NCBI RefSeq assembly: GCF_019443325.1
Contig: NZ_CP080383.1
Coordinates: 2,852,001 to 2,916,000 of the forward strand
Length of the DNA stretch: 64,000 nt
Origin: Cryobacterium sp. PAMC25264
Lineage (GTDB): Bacteria > Actinomycetota > Actinomycetes > Actinomycetales > Microbacteriaceae
Reading direction: 5' to 3'
In this document: one piece after another, positions 44,448 to 56,844 of the stretch
How positions within the stretch are numbered: position 1 is the first letter of the stretch
Layout: the number at the start of each line of letters is the position of its first letter
Notes under the pieces: model-generated
What the model saw: only the letters and a program-made list of their open reading frames with translations
Databases searched by the model: none
Told to the model about the DNA's origin: nothing
Position numbers and translations under genes: made by a program

Positions 44448-45418
44448 GGTACGAGCCGCCGGCCGAGCCCCTGGCACCTCGGGGAGCGCTCGTCAGCGCT
44501 TATGCCGCCTCGCCCGCCCACGGCAGTTGGGATCCCGTCCTCGAGGGGGAGCTGCTTCGGGGATTGTGCGCGCTGCCCGATGTGGTCGGGCTTGAAATAC
44601 CCTGGCTGGGTGCCATTCACCCGCACGACAGTGCGTGGTTCCTGCACAATGTTCCTGCCGGCGCGCAGTTGTCTCTGACCGCATTGCCGTTTGTCATGAA
44701 GCGATGCCGAGAAGCCCCTCACTATGGGATCGCGTCTCCGGATCGTGCGGGCAGGACGGCAGCGCTCGCCGACCTGCGGCGCCTGGCCGCCGACGTGCGG
44801 ATGCTCACCGAGCAGTCTGAGGCCGAGGTGGCCGTGGTCAGCCTGCACACCGCCCCCGCCGGGGGCGCAGACTCTGCAGCTCTTGCCGAGTCGCTCGCCG
44901 AACTCACCGACCTCGACTGGAATGGGGCTCAGCTCGTCATCGAGCACTGCGACGCTGTCATGCCGGACCACCCGTTCGAGAAGGGCTTCCTCCCGGTCGC
45001 CGACGAGATCGCCCTGGCCGCCCAGTCGGGCGCGTCCATCGGCATGTGGGTGAACTGGGGGCGCTCGGCCATTGAACTGCGCAGCGCAGACTCCGTCACC
45101 TCACAGATCGCCGCAGTTGCGGGCTCCGGGCTCCTGACGGGGCTCACGTTCTCGGGGGCGAGTGCCGCCGACGGTCCCTATGGCCACGCTTGGAGTGACG
45201 CGCATCTTCCCGTCCTCAGCGCCGACCCGGCATCCGGGTCGCTCCTCGACGACGTTCATGTGCGGGCGGCTCTCAGCGCTGCGGCCGACGTGGAGTGGCT
45301 GGGCGTGAAAGTCAGCCGTCGGCCGCACGATCGGACGGCGGCGGACATCGTTCGCACCGTCGAGAGCAACCTCTCGGCGATCCGCAACGTTCAAACGGAT
45401 GGTGAGGTGAAGGCATGA
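44444..45418 (+). CDS. DUF4862-family protein of unknown function in the sialate operon
   Basis: 324 residues, no signal peptide, no membrane segment. The pattern of alternating strands and helices with conserved VGLEIPWLG, SLHTAP, LVIEHCDA and WVNWGRSAIE looks like a xylose-isomerase-type TIM barrel and matches what I know of DUF4862. Conserved His/Glu/Asp in EHCD could bind a metal, an inference. It is translationally coupled on both sides (ATGA into it and ATGA out to nagA), so it is a real operon member. Possible roles: epimerase or mutarotase for a sialate derivative; unproven. Confidence 0.75.
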   Translation: MRYEPPAEPLAPRGALVSAYAASPAHGSWDPVLEGELLRGLCALPDVVGLEIPWLGAIHPHDSAWFLHNVPAGAQLSLTALPFVMKRCREAPHYGIASPDRAGRTAALADLRRLAADVRMLTEQSEAEVAVVSLHTAPAGGADSAALAESLAELTDLDWNGAQLVIEHCDAVMPDHPFEKGFLPVADEIALAAQSGASIGMWVNWGRSAIELRSADSVTSQIAAVAGSGLLTGLTFSGASAADGPYGHAWSDAHLPVLSADPASGSLLDDVHVRAALSAAADVEWLGVKVSRRPHDRTAADIVRTVESNLSAIRNVQTDGEVKA

Positions 45419-46614
45419 CCGGTCTGCTCGTACACTCCGCTCGGCTCATCACCGCCAACTCCCCCGGTGACATCCGCGACGACCCGACTGGTTGGGTGCG
45501 CATCCGCGACGGCATCGTGACAGCCACCGGCACGATGGAAGGCTGGGCCCCCGACGGGGACGAAGTGGTCGACGCCAGCCAGATCGGCGGGCCAGGTGCG
45601 ATCATCACCTCCGGCCTCGTGGATATCCACAACCACGGCGGAGCGACCTTCGCGTTTGACGGCAGCATCGAAGAGATCCTGCAGGCAGTCGACGCTCATG
45701 CCGCCCACGGCGTGACCCGGATCGTGCTTTCTCTTGTGAGCGCCCCTCCCCGTGCCCTTGAGGCTCAGCTGACCCGGATCGCCGCCGCCCGGGGCGAGCA
45801 GCCCGGCATTCTCGGCGCCCACCTCGAGGGTCCATACATCGACAGTGATCGCTGCGGAGCCCACGACCCAGCCGCCCTTCATCCGCCCGAAGCGCACGAG
45901 CTCGCCCGCCTGCTCGCGACGGGGGTGGTCCAGCAGGTGACGCTCGCACCCGAACTGACCGGCGGTATCGAGGCGGTGCGCCAGATTGTCGCCGCCGGGA
46001 GCGTTGCGGCCATTGGGCACACCGGCGCTGACGCGGGCACCACGCTCCGTGCGATCGATGCCGGAGCCAGCCTTCTGACTCACACTTTCAATGCGATGCC
46101 ACCGGTGCATCACCGGGTGCCGGGGCCGATCGGTGCCGCGGCGGCGGACGACCGGATGATCCTCGAGATCATCGCTGACGGCAGTCACGTCGACCGCACG
46201 ATCGTCCGGATGCTCTTCGCCGCCGCACCCGGCAGGGTGGCACTCGTCAGCGACGCGATGGCCGCCGCTGCAGCGTCCGACGGCGAGTACCTGCTCGGCG
46301 CCCAGAAGGTCACCGTGAGAGATGGGCTCGCCACTCTGCACGGCACCAGTGTCCTCGCCGGTTCAACCTTGACCCTGGACCGTGCCCTCCGCAACGTAGT
46401 GTCGTGGGGCATTCCGCTCGGTGCGGCGATCGCCTCAGCAACCGTCGTGCCGGCCCGAGCGATACAACGCGACGACCTCGGCCGTCTCGAGGTGGGCTGC
46501 CGCGGTGACCTGGTGATCTGGGACAGCGCCCTGGTCCCTCGTGCCGTGTGGCGCGACGGTGTCCGTATCGTCGCGGACGCCGTCGCGCACAACCGTCCGC
46601 TCGCGGCCGGATGA
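45415..46614 (+). CDS. nagA: N-acetylglucosamine-6-phosphate deacetylase (sialate locus copy)
   Basis: 399 residues. SGLVDIHNHGGATF, GAHLEGPYIDSD, AIGHTGADAG, LTHTFNAMPPVHHR and LVSDAMAAA are the NagA metal and catalytic motifs. Starts in an ATGA overlap with the DUF4862 gene and ends in ATGA with the broken esterase gene. Confidence 0.93.
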   Translation: MTGLLVHSARLITANSPGDIRDDPTGWVRIRDGIVTATGTMEGWAPDGDEVVDASQIGGPGAIITSGLVDIHNHGGATFAFDGSIEEILQAVDAHAAHGVTRIVLSLVSAPPRALEAQLTRIAAARGEQPGILGAHLEGPYIDSDRCGAHDPAALHPPEAHELARLLATGVVQQVTLAPELTGGIEAVRQIVAAGSVAAIGHTGADAGTTLRAIDAGASLLTHTFNAMPPVHHRVPGPIGAAAADDRMILEIIADGSHVDRTIVRMLFAAAPGRVALVSDAMAAAAASDGEYLLGAQKVTVRDGLATLHGTSVLAGSTLTLDRALRNVVSWGIPLGAAIASATVVPARAIQRDDLGRLEVGCRGDLVIWDSALVPRAVWRDGVRIVADAVAHNRPLAAG

Positions 46615-47015
46615 AAGCCGCCGTGGCACGGTCAGAGAACAACTCTGTGCCGCTGGCACGACAGGTCGAACCGGCCCTCCGTTCGTTGGGCGATGCTCTG
46701 CCGACGGATTATCGGCGTGCCCGGCGCCATGACGGCGTACCGTCTTCAGGCCCAGTCACGAGCCACGAGCGCCGAGGTCAACGCAGCCCGATGCGGCTTG
46801 TCCTCCTCCGAGCGCTCCTCGGGCGGTGTCCCGGTAACCGTCTTCCAGGCGCCCGGAGAGCCCGCGGTCGCCCGTGTGATCTTTCTTCACGGCGGCGGCC
46901 TTATCGCCGGGGACCGGTTCGCCGGTGCAGACATCGTCGCCCGGCATGCCCTCAAGTTGAGACTCGAGGTCTGGTGCGTCGAATACCCGGCCGGCGGCTC
47001 GGTGACCGTTGGCCC
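46611..47015 (+). pseudogene. Truncated alpha/beta-hydrolase (HSL-type esterase)
   Basis: ATG 46611 overlaps the nagA stop and opens ENNSVPLARQVEPALRSLGD; after a frame change near 46700-46720 the protein continues as TAYRLQAQSRATSAEVNAA and then VARVIFLHGGGLIAGDRF, the oxyanion-hole HGGG motif of hormone-sensitive-lipase-type hydrolases. It stops at VWCVEYPAGG, before the catalytic GDSAGG Ser, Asp and His. About 200 C-terminal residues are missing and a 47-bp inverted repeat follows. As last gene of the sialate operon it may once have been a sialate O-acetylesterase. Confidence 0.6.
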
Positions 47016-47062
47016 AGGACGATGCCCTCCCGATCCGGCGCAGATCGGGAGGTCATCGTCCT
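47016..47062. terminator. 47-bp inverted repeat, probable bidirectional terminator
   Basis: AGGACGATG-C-CCTCCCGATC (47016-47035) and its complement (47043-47062) form a 20-bp stem with one mismatch and a 7-nt loop. It stands exactly between the broken esterase and the convergent GH1 gene, 11 bases from the latter's stop. No T-run on either side. Confidence 0.6.
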
Positions 47063-47072
47063 GTCATGCGGG

Positions 47073-50572
<3,500 letters not shown>

Positions 50573-50656
50573 GGGGTTCTCCTTCATTGAAGAATCCCGA
50601 GCTTCACGCGGTGACCCTGACGCGGCTTCGGATTCGGTTCTGTTTTCTTTTATGGG

Positions 50657-50674
50657 CGGGAGCGGTTGCTCCCG
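50657..50674 (-). repeat. Hairpin between bglG-type gene and the PTS gene
   Basis: CGGGAGC-AACC-GCTCCCG on the minus strand, a perfect 7-bp stem just downstream of the antiterminator gene. No T-run follows, and no RAT-like sequence precedes it, so its role is unclear. Confidence 0.45.
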
Positions 50675-50691
50675 TGTTCGGGGACCGCCGG

Positions 50692-51513
50692 CTACAGGAA
50701 GCTGGCGATGTGCAGGCCGATGTAGACCTTTTCGGACGCGCTCATTGCATGACCGTGGCTGCGCATGACGAACGCGTCGACCCTGTCGACGCAGGCGAAC
50801 GCGGCGGGCTTCTGCTCACGCAGGATGCGCAGCAGTTCGGCATCGTCGCGCTGCACGGTCTCGCCGAGCAGCACTCGCTGTGCGAAGAAACGCAGGTGGG
50901 TGACGAAGCGGAGATAGGCGGGGCTGTCGTCGTCGTAGGCGATGCCGAAGTTCAGCCGCACGATGTCGAGGATCGAGTGGGTGAGCTCCATCAACCGGGT
51001 GGCGCTGTCGGCGGCGCCGCCCACTTGGGCGTTGATGATGTGCAGGGCGATGCTGATCGCCTCGTCGGCCGGCAGTTCGATGCCGAGCTTCACGTTCAAT
51101 TCGGTCACAGCGCTCTTGGCGAAGGCGTATTCGGTGGGGTAGAACCGGCGCACCTCCACGGCGAGCGGCACCGTGAAGTCGCCGCCGTCCCGCACCCGGG
51201 CCACGGCGAAGGAAAGGTGGTCGGCCAGCGAGGCGTACAGGCTGTCACTGATCTTCACCCGTAGCTCCTCGCGGGCCCTCGTGACGATGTCGGCGGTGGC
51301 GGTAAGCACATCTGCGGGGATGGAGCCCACAATGGACGCGAAGTGCCGGCTCGCGGCGGCGTCGTCCAGCCGGAAGATCTCGATCATCGATTCGTCGATC
51401 GATTCGCCGGGCTTGGACTTGAAACCCAGGCCCTTGCCGAAAACGATCACTTCCTGCAAGGAGTCGTCGAGACCGTCGACAACGTTGTTGTTCAGTACTC
51501 GCCTGACGATCAC
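50692..51513 (-). CDS. BglG/LicT-family transcriptional antiterminator
   Basis: 273 residues. N-terminal CAT RNA-binding domain (VRRVLNNNVV...EVIVFGKGLGFKSKPGESID) and two PRD domains (about 65-170 and 175-273) with the regulatory His in DHLSFAVAR, ALHIINAQ and GLHIASFL. The PTS phosphorylates these His residues in response to beta-glucosides. A RAT-type RNA target lies in its own leader. Confidence 0.92.
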   Translation of the reverse strand: MIVRRVLNNNVVDGLDDSLQEVIVFGKGLGFKSKPGESIDESMIEIFRLDDAAASRHFASIVGSIPADVLTATADIVTRAREELRVKISDSLYASLADHLSFAVARVRDGGDFTVPLAVEVRRFYPTEYAFAKSAVTELNVKLGIELPADEAISIALHIINAQVGGAADSATRLMELTHSILDIVRLNFGIAYDDDSPAYLRFVTHLRFFAQRVLLGETVQRDDAELLRILREQKPAAFACVDRVDAFVMRSHGHAMSASEKVYIGLHIASFL

Positions 51514-51577
51514 TGCTTATCCACCATCACCCTGCTTCGGGAACACTCCAGCTGTCGTCGTCTTCGAGAACAGCACT

Positions 51578-51604
51578 GGTGTTGCCTGCAGGAGCAGTGA
51601 CAAG
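51578..51604 (-). promoter_or_regulatory. RAT antiterminator RNA target in the bgl leader
   Basis: On the minus strand TTGTCACTGCT is followed by CCTGCAGGCAACACC, closely matching the ribonucleic antiterminator consensus (GGATTGTTACTGCT...GCAGGCAAAACC). The following bases (CCAGTGCTGTT ... GACAGCTGGAG) can form a competing hairpin. A palindrome CACGG-GGTA-CCGTG (51620-51633) and TACGAT upstream mark the likely promoter. Confidence 0.75.
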
Positions 51605-51712
51605 CCGAAAAGATCGTAACACGGTACCCCGTGCGAAAACCAGGGCAGCACACGCACAGCCGGCCGACTGCGGTGCGGAAGACTGGGGGAACCGCAATGG
51701 CAAAGGACCACC

Positions 51713-53218
51713 GTGACTCCCTCAGCAGAACTCCTCTTCTCCCTCGAGCATTGGTTCGACCACGACGCCCCGGTGTCACCCTCGATCAGCTACGCGCTCT
51801 TTGATCGAAGCGGCGTTCTGTTCCACCACGGGATCGGAGAGTTCCAGTTCGACGGCCGTGCTCCCGCGCTCGACACGGTCTACCGCATCGCCTCGATGTC
51901 GAAGAGTTTCGAGGTGGCAGCCGTGCTCGCGCTGCGCGACCGGGGGCTGCTCCGCCTGGACGACCTGGTTTCAGCCCACGTTCCGCAGTTCACCGATCCT
52001 GTCGACGCATCCGGTGTGCCCCTTCCGGTCACGCTCCACATGCTGATGAGCAACTGTTCGGGTCTGCCAGAAGACAACGGATGGGCCGACCACGAGCTCG
52101 GGCTCAGCCGGGCGGATTTTCTAGCGGTCATTGCGGCCGGACTTCGGTTCGCCGACCTGCCCGGTGTCGGGTACCAGTACTCCAACATCGGATTCTGGCT
52201 GCTCGGTGTCGTCGTTGAGAACGTCTCCGGGCAAAACTTCGCTGAATTCGCGACAGCTTCCCTGCTCGACCCTCTCGGTCTGTCGGCCACCCGCTACGAC
52301 ATCGCGCACTACCCGGAGCACGGCGTGGGAGCGGGCATCGCTCAGGGCTTCGGCACCTTCGACGACGGCACGACCTGGTTCGATCGTCCCGTCGTGGGCA
52401 CGGGTATCGGCGGCTGCGCAGCGAGCCTGTTCAGTACGGTGTCTGATATCGCGCGCTGGAGCGGCTGGCTCTCGAGCGCCTTCGATCCGGACAACAGCGA
52501 TGACACGGTGCTCAGCCGCGCGTCGCGTCGGCTCATGCAACGGGTGCACACCTTCCACCCCTCCTCCACGGATCACCCGGCCGAGCGGACGCTCGAGGGT
52601 TCCGGCTATGGGCTCGGGCTCGCCATCGACCATGACGTGAGGTTCGGTGCGATCGCCCAGCACTCGGGTGGCCTGCCCGGCTGGTCGTCGAACATGCGCT
52701 GGCACCTCGCCTCCGGACTGGGCGTTGTCGTGTTCGCCAACACCAACGGCGTGCGACCCGGCATCGCCGCCGCCGCCATGCTTCGCGCTGCGCTGGCCGA
52801 CCAGGATGCGCCGGCCCGCGAAACCGTGCTGCTCCCGTCGACGGTTGCAGCGGCCGTCGCGATCGATGCGGCCATCGTGGGCGCCGGCGATGTCACGGCT
52901 ATCGACGCTCAGCTCAGCCCCAACCTCCTCAGCGATGTGCCGGCAGAGGAACGCGCGACCCGGCTCGTCAAAGCTCTTGCCGAGGTGGGAGGTCTCGCGG
53001 ATGCCCGTTCGATTCCCCCGCTGGCGGATCGACTCGCGTGGTGCGTCTCGGCGGCGCAGCTCACGTTCACAATTCCGGGACGCGAGGGCGAACTCGAGTG
53101 CCGGTTCGAAATGACACCGACGCAACCCGCTCTCGTGCAGCGCCTTGACATCGAGAAGAGGCCGGCCGTAACGGCACTCTCGCCGACCGTGCGCCACTAC
53201 CGCCCGCTGATTGCATGA
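51713..53218 (+). CDS. Serine hydrolase, class C beta-lactamase/esterase family
   Basis: 501 residues. SxxK motif in IASMSKSF, YxN in YQYSNIGFW, and HSG in AQHSGGLPGW: the three catalytic motifs of the penicillin-binding-protein-like hydrolases (EstB, D-aminopeptidase). No signal peptide, so cytosolic. A C-terminal domain of about 110 residues follows the hydrolase. GTG 51713 with AAAGGA upstream. Divergent from bglG but not obviously related to it. Confidence 0.87.
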   Translation: MTPSAELLFSLEHWFDHDAPVSPSISYALFDRSGVLFHHGIGEFQFDGRAPALDTVYRIASMSKSFEVAAVLALRDRGLLRLDDLVSAHVPQFTDPVDASGVPLPVTLHMLMSNCSGLPEDNGWADHELGLSRADFLAVIAAGLRFADLPGVGYQYSNIGFWLLGVVVENVSGQNFAEFATASLLDPLGLSATRYDIAHYPEHGVGAGIAQGFGTFDDGTTWFDRPVVGTGIGGCAASLFSTVSDIARWSGWLSSAFDPDNSDDTVLSRASRRLMQRVHTFHPSSTDHPAERTLEGSGYGLGLAIDHDVRFGAIAQHSGGLPGWSSNMRWHLASGLGVVVFANTNGVRPGIAAAAMLRAALADQDAPARETVLLPSTVAAAVAIDAAIVGAGDVTAIDAQLSPNLLSDVPAEERATRLVKALAEVGGLADARSIPPLADRLAWCVSAAQLTFTIPGREGELECRFEMTPTQPALVQRLDIEKRPAVTALSPTVRHYRPLIA

Positions 53219-53252
53219 ACGCTAGTTTGCTGGCCGACCGGCTGGAGTGAAG

Positions 53253-53714
53253 CTACTGGTCGGCGCCGTCGAGGAGGATCACGAGCTCGTCAAGCTCGAC
53301 GTCCCAGCCCTCTCGGTTCTGCTCGAGACGGTCACGACGGTAGAGGGTGCCACCGGGAAGCTTATCGAAGCCCGATTCGACCACCGTGACATCCGTTCCG
53401 GTACCAGCGTCAGCGAGGCTAAAACGCACGTGCGTCGAATACTCGTCGAGCTCGTCGGCGGGGATTCCCGACCAACGGAAGCCGAACGAGTCCGCGGGGA
53501 CAACCTCGGTGATTTCGATCGGGAAGGTGCCGTAGTCCTCCCATTCGACACTGCCAGTAGCCCCGGCATCGAGCGCGGTGAAACTCACGCTATCCCCGAA
53601 CCACGTGGCCATCACCTCGGGTACGGTCAGCGCCTCCCAGACGCGCGCCCGCGAGGCCTCGGTGTGCACGGTGCGGGTCACGGTGTGGCCCTTGATTCTT
53701 GCGTGGTCAGACAC
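53253..53714 (-). CDS. SRPBCC/AHSA1-domain protein
   Basis: 153 residues, a single START-like fold: VTRTVHTEASRARVWEALT, MATWFGD, GFRWSG, GWDVELDELVILLD. Members bind hydrophobic ligands or act as Hsp90 activator-like domains; no specific role. GTG 53714 has AAGGAA five bases upstream and is preferred over the in-frame ATG at 53753. Confidence 0.8.
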   Translation of the reverse strand: MSDHARIKGHTVTRTVHTEASRARVWEALTVPEVMATWFGDSVSFTALDAGATGSVEWEDYGTFPIEITEVVPADSFGFRWSGIPADELDEYSTHVRFSLADAGTGTDVTVVESGFDKLPGGTLYRRDRLEQNREGWDVELDELVILLDGADQ

Positions 53715-53885
53715 GGTGATTCCTTCACGTTCGAGCTGAGCGCGACGGGGCAATGCCCGCCGAGCGGCACGTCACCTGGTTCTGCAAACGCGCTTCATCG
53801 AGCGTACCCATGATTGCGTGCCTGTTCACGGCCCGAGCCCGCTCAGCTCTGCGGTTCTTGCGGGCAGTGGCCGCGTCTGGGTAGC

Positions 53886-53920
53886 AAAAAACCCCGTAAT
53901 CACTGGGATTGACGGGGCTT
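53886..53920 (-). terminator. Terminator of tRNA-Ser
   Basis: Minus strand: CCCCGT...ACGGGG stem with AAT/ATT inside, followed by TTTTTT (53891-53886), just after the tRNA 3' end. Confidence 0.8.
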
Positions 53921-53924
53921 TTCG

Positions 53925-54014
53925 TGGCGGTACCGGTGGGATTTGAACCCACGGTGGAGTCTCCCCCACACAACTTTTCGAGAGTTGCACCTTCGGCCGC
54001 TCGGACACGGTACC
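53925..54014 (-). tRNA. tRNA-Ser (CGA)
   Basis: 90 nt including an encoded CCA. Acceptor GGTACCG/CGGTACC with discriminator G, anticodon stem CAACT/AGTTG with loop CTCGAAA giving anticodon CGA (reads UCG), a long variable arm (GTGTGGGGGAGACTCCAC region) as in serine tRNAs, and GGTTCAAATCC in the T arm. Confidence 0.95.
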
Positions 54015-54090
54015 GAGAGCGATTGTAGTTGAGTTGCGCGTGCGGCGCGAATCCGGGCAACTGTCAGAGCCTGGAGGTACTCTCTCCACC

Positions 54091-54873
54091 GTGACAAACG
54101 ACACCTCCACTCCCCGCACCCTTGCCCTCACCGCGGGCGCCGTGGCCGCCACCGCCGGGCTCGGCGCCGCCGCCATGGTCAACTACCGCAAGTTCCGGCT
54201 GCGCCTGGCCGCCAACGCCGCCGAGCTCAATGAGACGCTGCCGGTCAACTCGCTCTGGTGGCGCACCCACGCCAAGGAGAAGGGCGACCTGCTCTACGTC
54301 GCCATCGGAGACAGCGCCGCGCAGGGCATCGGCGCGAGCGCGCCCAACCGCGGATACGTGGGGATCCTCGCCGACCACATCCGCCTGGCCACCGGACAGA
54401 GCCTGCGGGTGGTCAACCTCAGCGTCTCGGGCGCCACCGTGGACCTGGCCGTGCGCGACCAGCTGCCGCGGTTCACGAAGCTACAGCCCGACTTCGTGAC
54501 CGTGGCGATCGGCGCCAACGACATCGCCCAGTGGGATGCGGCACGCTTCGAGGCGGGCATCCGGGAGGTGTTCGCGGCGCTACCGCCACACGCCCTGGTG
54601 GCCGACCTGCCGTGCTTCCACCTGCCACACAACGAGCGCAAGGTGGCGACGGCCAACCGGATCGTGCGCGACGTGGCCGCCGAGCGCGGCCTCACCGTGG
54701 TGCCGCTGCACGCGACAACCCACCGTGAGGGCTGGCGCAGCGTGTTCACCCAGGTCGCCAACGATTTCTTCCACCCCAATGACCGCGGTTACCGCGTCTG
54801 GGCGGAGGCGTTCCTCCCCGACGTGAGCGCCGTGGCGTCCCGCCGGGTTCCCCAGACTGCGCTGGCCGACTAG
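54091..54873 (+). CDS. SGNH/GDSL-type hydrolase with N-terminal membrane anchor
   Basis: 260 residues. One hydrophobic segment (about 9-30) then an SGNH esterase domain: block I VAIGDSAAQGIG (Ser nucleophile), block III GANDIAQWD, and C-terminal DFFHPNDRGYRVWAEAF (Asp and His). Probably faces outward. GTG 54091 with GGAGG upstream. Substrate unknown. Confidence 0.85.
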   Translation: MTNDTSTPRTLALTAGAVAATAGLGAAAMVNYRKFRLRLAANAAELNETLPVNSLWWRTHAKEKGDLLYVAIGDSAAQGIGASAPNRGYVGILADHIRLATGQSLRVVNLSVSGATVDLAVRDQLPRFTKLQPDFVTVAIGANDIAQWDAARFEAGIREVFAALPPHALVADLPCFHLPHNERKVATANRIVRDVAAERGLTVVPLHATTHREGWRSVFTQVANDFFHPNDRGYRVWAEAFLPDVSAVASRRVPQTALAD

Positions 54874-54919
54874 GCCGGCCGAACCGGGACTGTCGGCGGC
54901 CGCAGCTAGGCTCGCTGAC

Positions 54920-56283
54920 ATGGCCAAACCTGTCTCCAACTTCCGGTGCACCGAATGTGGCTGGACCACGCTGAAATGGGCGGGCCGCTGCGGCGAATGC
55001 CAGCAGTGGGGCACTGTGGTGGAAACTGCGGAGAAGACCGGCATCAGCCGCTCGGTCACCCCGTCGGTCGTGAGCGGACCCGGCGTCGCCCGGCCGATCA
55101 CTCACGTCGACACGACGGCGGTGGCGCACTGGCCCACCGGCATCGACGAGTTCGACCGCGTGCTCGGCGGCGGCATCGTGCCCGGCTCGGTGATCCTGCT
55201 CAGCGGCGAGCCCGGGGTGGGCAAGTCCACGCTGCTGCTCGAGGTGGCGTCCAAGGCCGCGATCGCGAAGTCCCGGGTGCTCTACGTGAGCGCCGAGGAG
55301 TCGGTGGCGCAGGTACGCCTGCGCGCCGAACGCACCGGGGCGCTACAGCCCGAACTCTACATCGCCGCCGAAACCGACCTGGCCACCATCCTCGGCCAGA
55401 TCGACGCGGTCAAGCCCGACCTGGTGATCATCGACTCGGTACAGACCGTCTCCAGCGCGCTCAACGACGGCCAGGCCGGCCAGCCCGGGCAGGTGCGCGA
55501 GGTGGCGTCCACGCTGATCCGGCTCGCCAAAGACCGCAACCTGCCGGTGCTCCTGGTGGGGCACGTGACCAAGGACGGCACCATCGCCGGCCCCGGCTGC
55601 TCGAGCACCTCGTCGACGTGGTGTGCCAGTTCGAGGGCGATCGACACACGGCGTTGCGCTTCGTGCGGGCGCTGAAGAACCGATTCGGCTCCACCGACGA
55701 AGTGGGCTGTTTCGAGATGACCGGAGACGGTATCAGCGAGGTCGCCGACCCGAGCGGGCTGTTCCTCAGCCGCGGCACAACCGCGGTCTCCGGCACCTGC
55801 GTGACGGTGGCGATGGAAGGCCGCCGGGCGCTGCCCGTGGAGGTGCAGGCGCTCGTGATCGACACCGCCATGCCCAACCCTCGCCGGGTCACCAATGGCG
55901 TGGACGGGTCCCGGGTGGCCATGCTGCTCGCGGTGCTGGAGAAGCGGGTGGGCTACCCGCTGTCGAAGAAGGACGTCTACGTGTCGACGGTGGGCGGGGT
56001 GCGGCTGGTGGAACCCGCCGCTGACCTGGCCATTGCGATCGCGGTCGCGTCCGCGCTCAAAGACGAACCCATTGCCCACAACGTGGTCGCGTTCGGCGAG
56101 ATCAGCCTGGCCGGTGAGATCCGGCCCGTCTCGGCCGCCAAGCAACGCGCCACCGAGGCCGCCCGGTTGGGCTTCACCACCCGCATCGACGCCTCCAGCA
56201 GCACTGTTCAGACGGCCGTGCTCCGGGCGCTCGGCACGGGGCTCTCCCGGCGCGACGCCGAGCTCGACAAGGCGTTCGGCTAG
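54920..56283 (+). CDS. radA: DNA repair protein RadA (frameshifted in this sequence)
   Basis: About 454 residues after correction. N-terminal zinc finger (FRCTECGWTTLKWAGRCGEC), RecA-like ATPase with Walker A GEPGVGKSTLL, RadA motif ALKNRFGSTDE, and a C-terminal Lon-protease-like domain. One base is missing in the C run at 55591-55594: DGTIAGP continues as RLLEHLVDVVCQFEGDRH in the next frame. Helps process recombination intermediates. Expected to be essential or conserved, so an error is more likely than a pseudogene. Confidence 0.92.
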
Positions 56284-56331
56284 GGCCCGCCGGGCGATGC
56301 TCGGTGCCAGGCCGCGACTGAGGGGGCGGGC

Positions 56332-56751
56332 TCAGGCCGTCGGGCCGCCCTCGTCGCCGATCGGCCCGAGCGCCTTGAGCAGGTCGGCCGGCGCCGCCTG
56401 CATCACATGCGGGCCGGCGATATCGAAGAACACCATCTCGAGAGTGGCGCTGTGCACGGTGAGGAACTCGCGCAGCCATTGCGCGTCGCCCACCATCACC
56501 TGCGGGTTCACCTCGTCGGGGATCATCTGGGCGTAGTTCGCGCCGGAGGAGAAGAGCAGCAGCATCCGTTTGTCGCTACCCTCACGGCCGAAGACCCGCA
56601 CCTGCTCGGCGGTGCCGTTGACCACGAGTTGCGGCACGATCACCACGTCGTTGCGCAGGGCGTAGGCCACAGCGGCCACATCCTGCGCGGCCAGGGCGGT
56701 GGCGAGTGCTTCTGAGCGGGTGTCCGGGGTTGCGTCTGTCACGTGTTCCAT
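56332..56751 (-). CDS. SseB N-terminal-domain protein
   Basis: 139 residues resembling the SseB N-terminal family (VVIVPQLVVNG, RMLLLFSSGANYAQMI, VFFDIAGPHVMQ). Common in actinobacteria with no established function. Start at ATG 56751; GTG 56742 is a close alternative. Confidence 0.6.
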   Translation of the reverse strand: MEHVTDATPDTRSEALATALAAQDVAAVAYALRNDVVIVPQLVVNGTAEQVRVFGREGSDKRMLLLFSSGANYAQMIPDEVNPQVMVGDAQWLREFLTVHSATLEMVFFDIAGPHVMQAAPADLLKALGPIGDEGGPTA

Positions 56752-56844
56752 TCAATCATCCACGCCCGAGCAGGGCCCACCTCACGACTCAGCCGGCAGC
56801 GAACGCGGCGGGCGGATGCGGCGCGTGGGTACCTCAGGCCGGGC

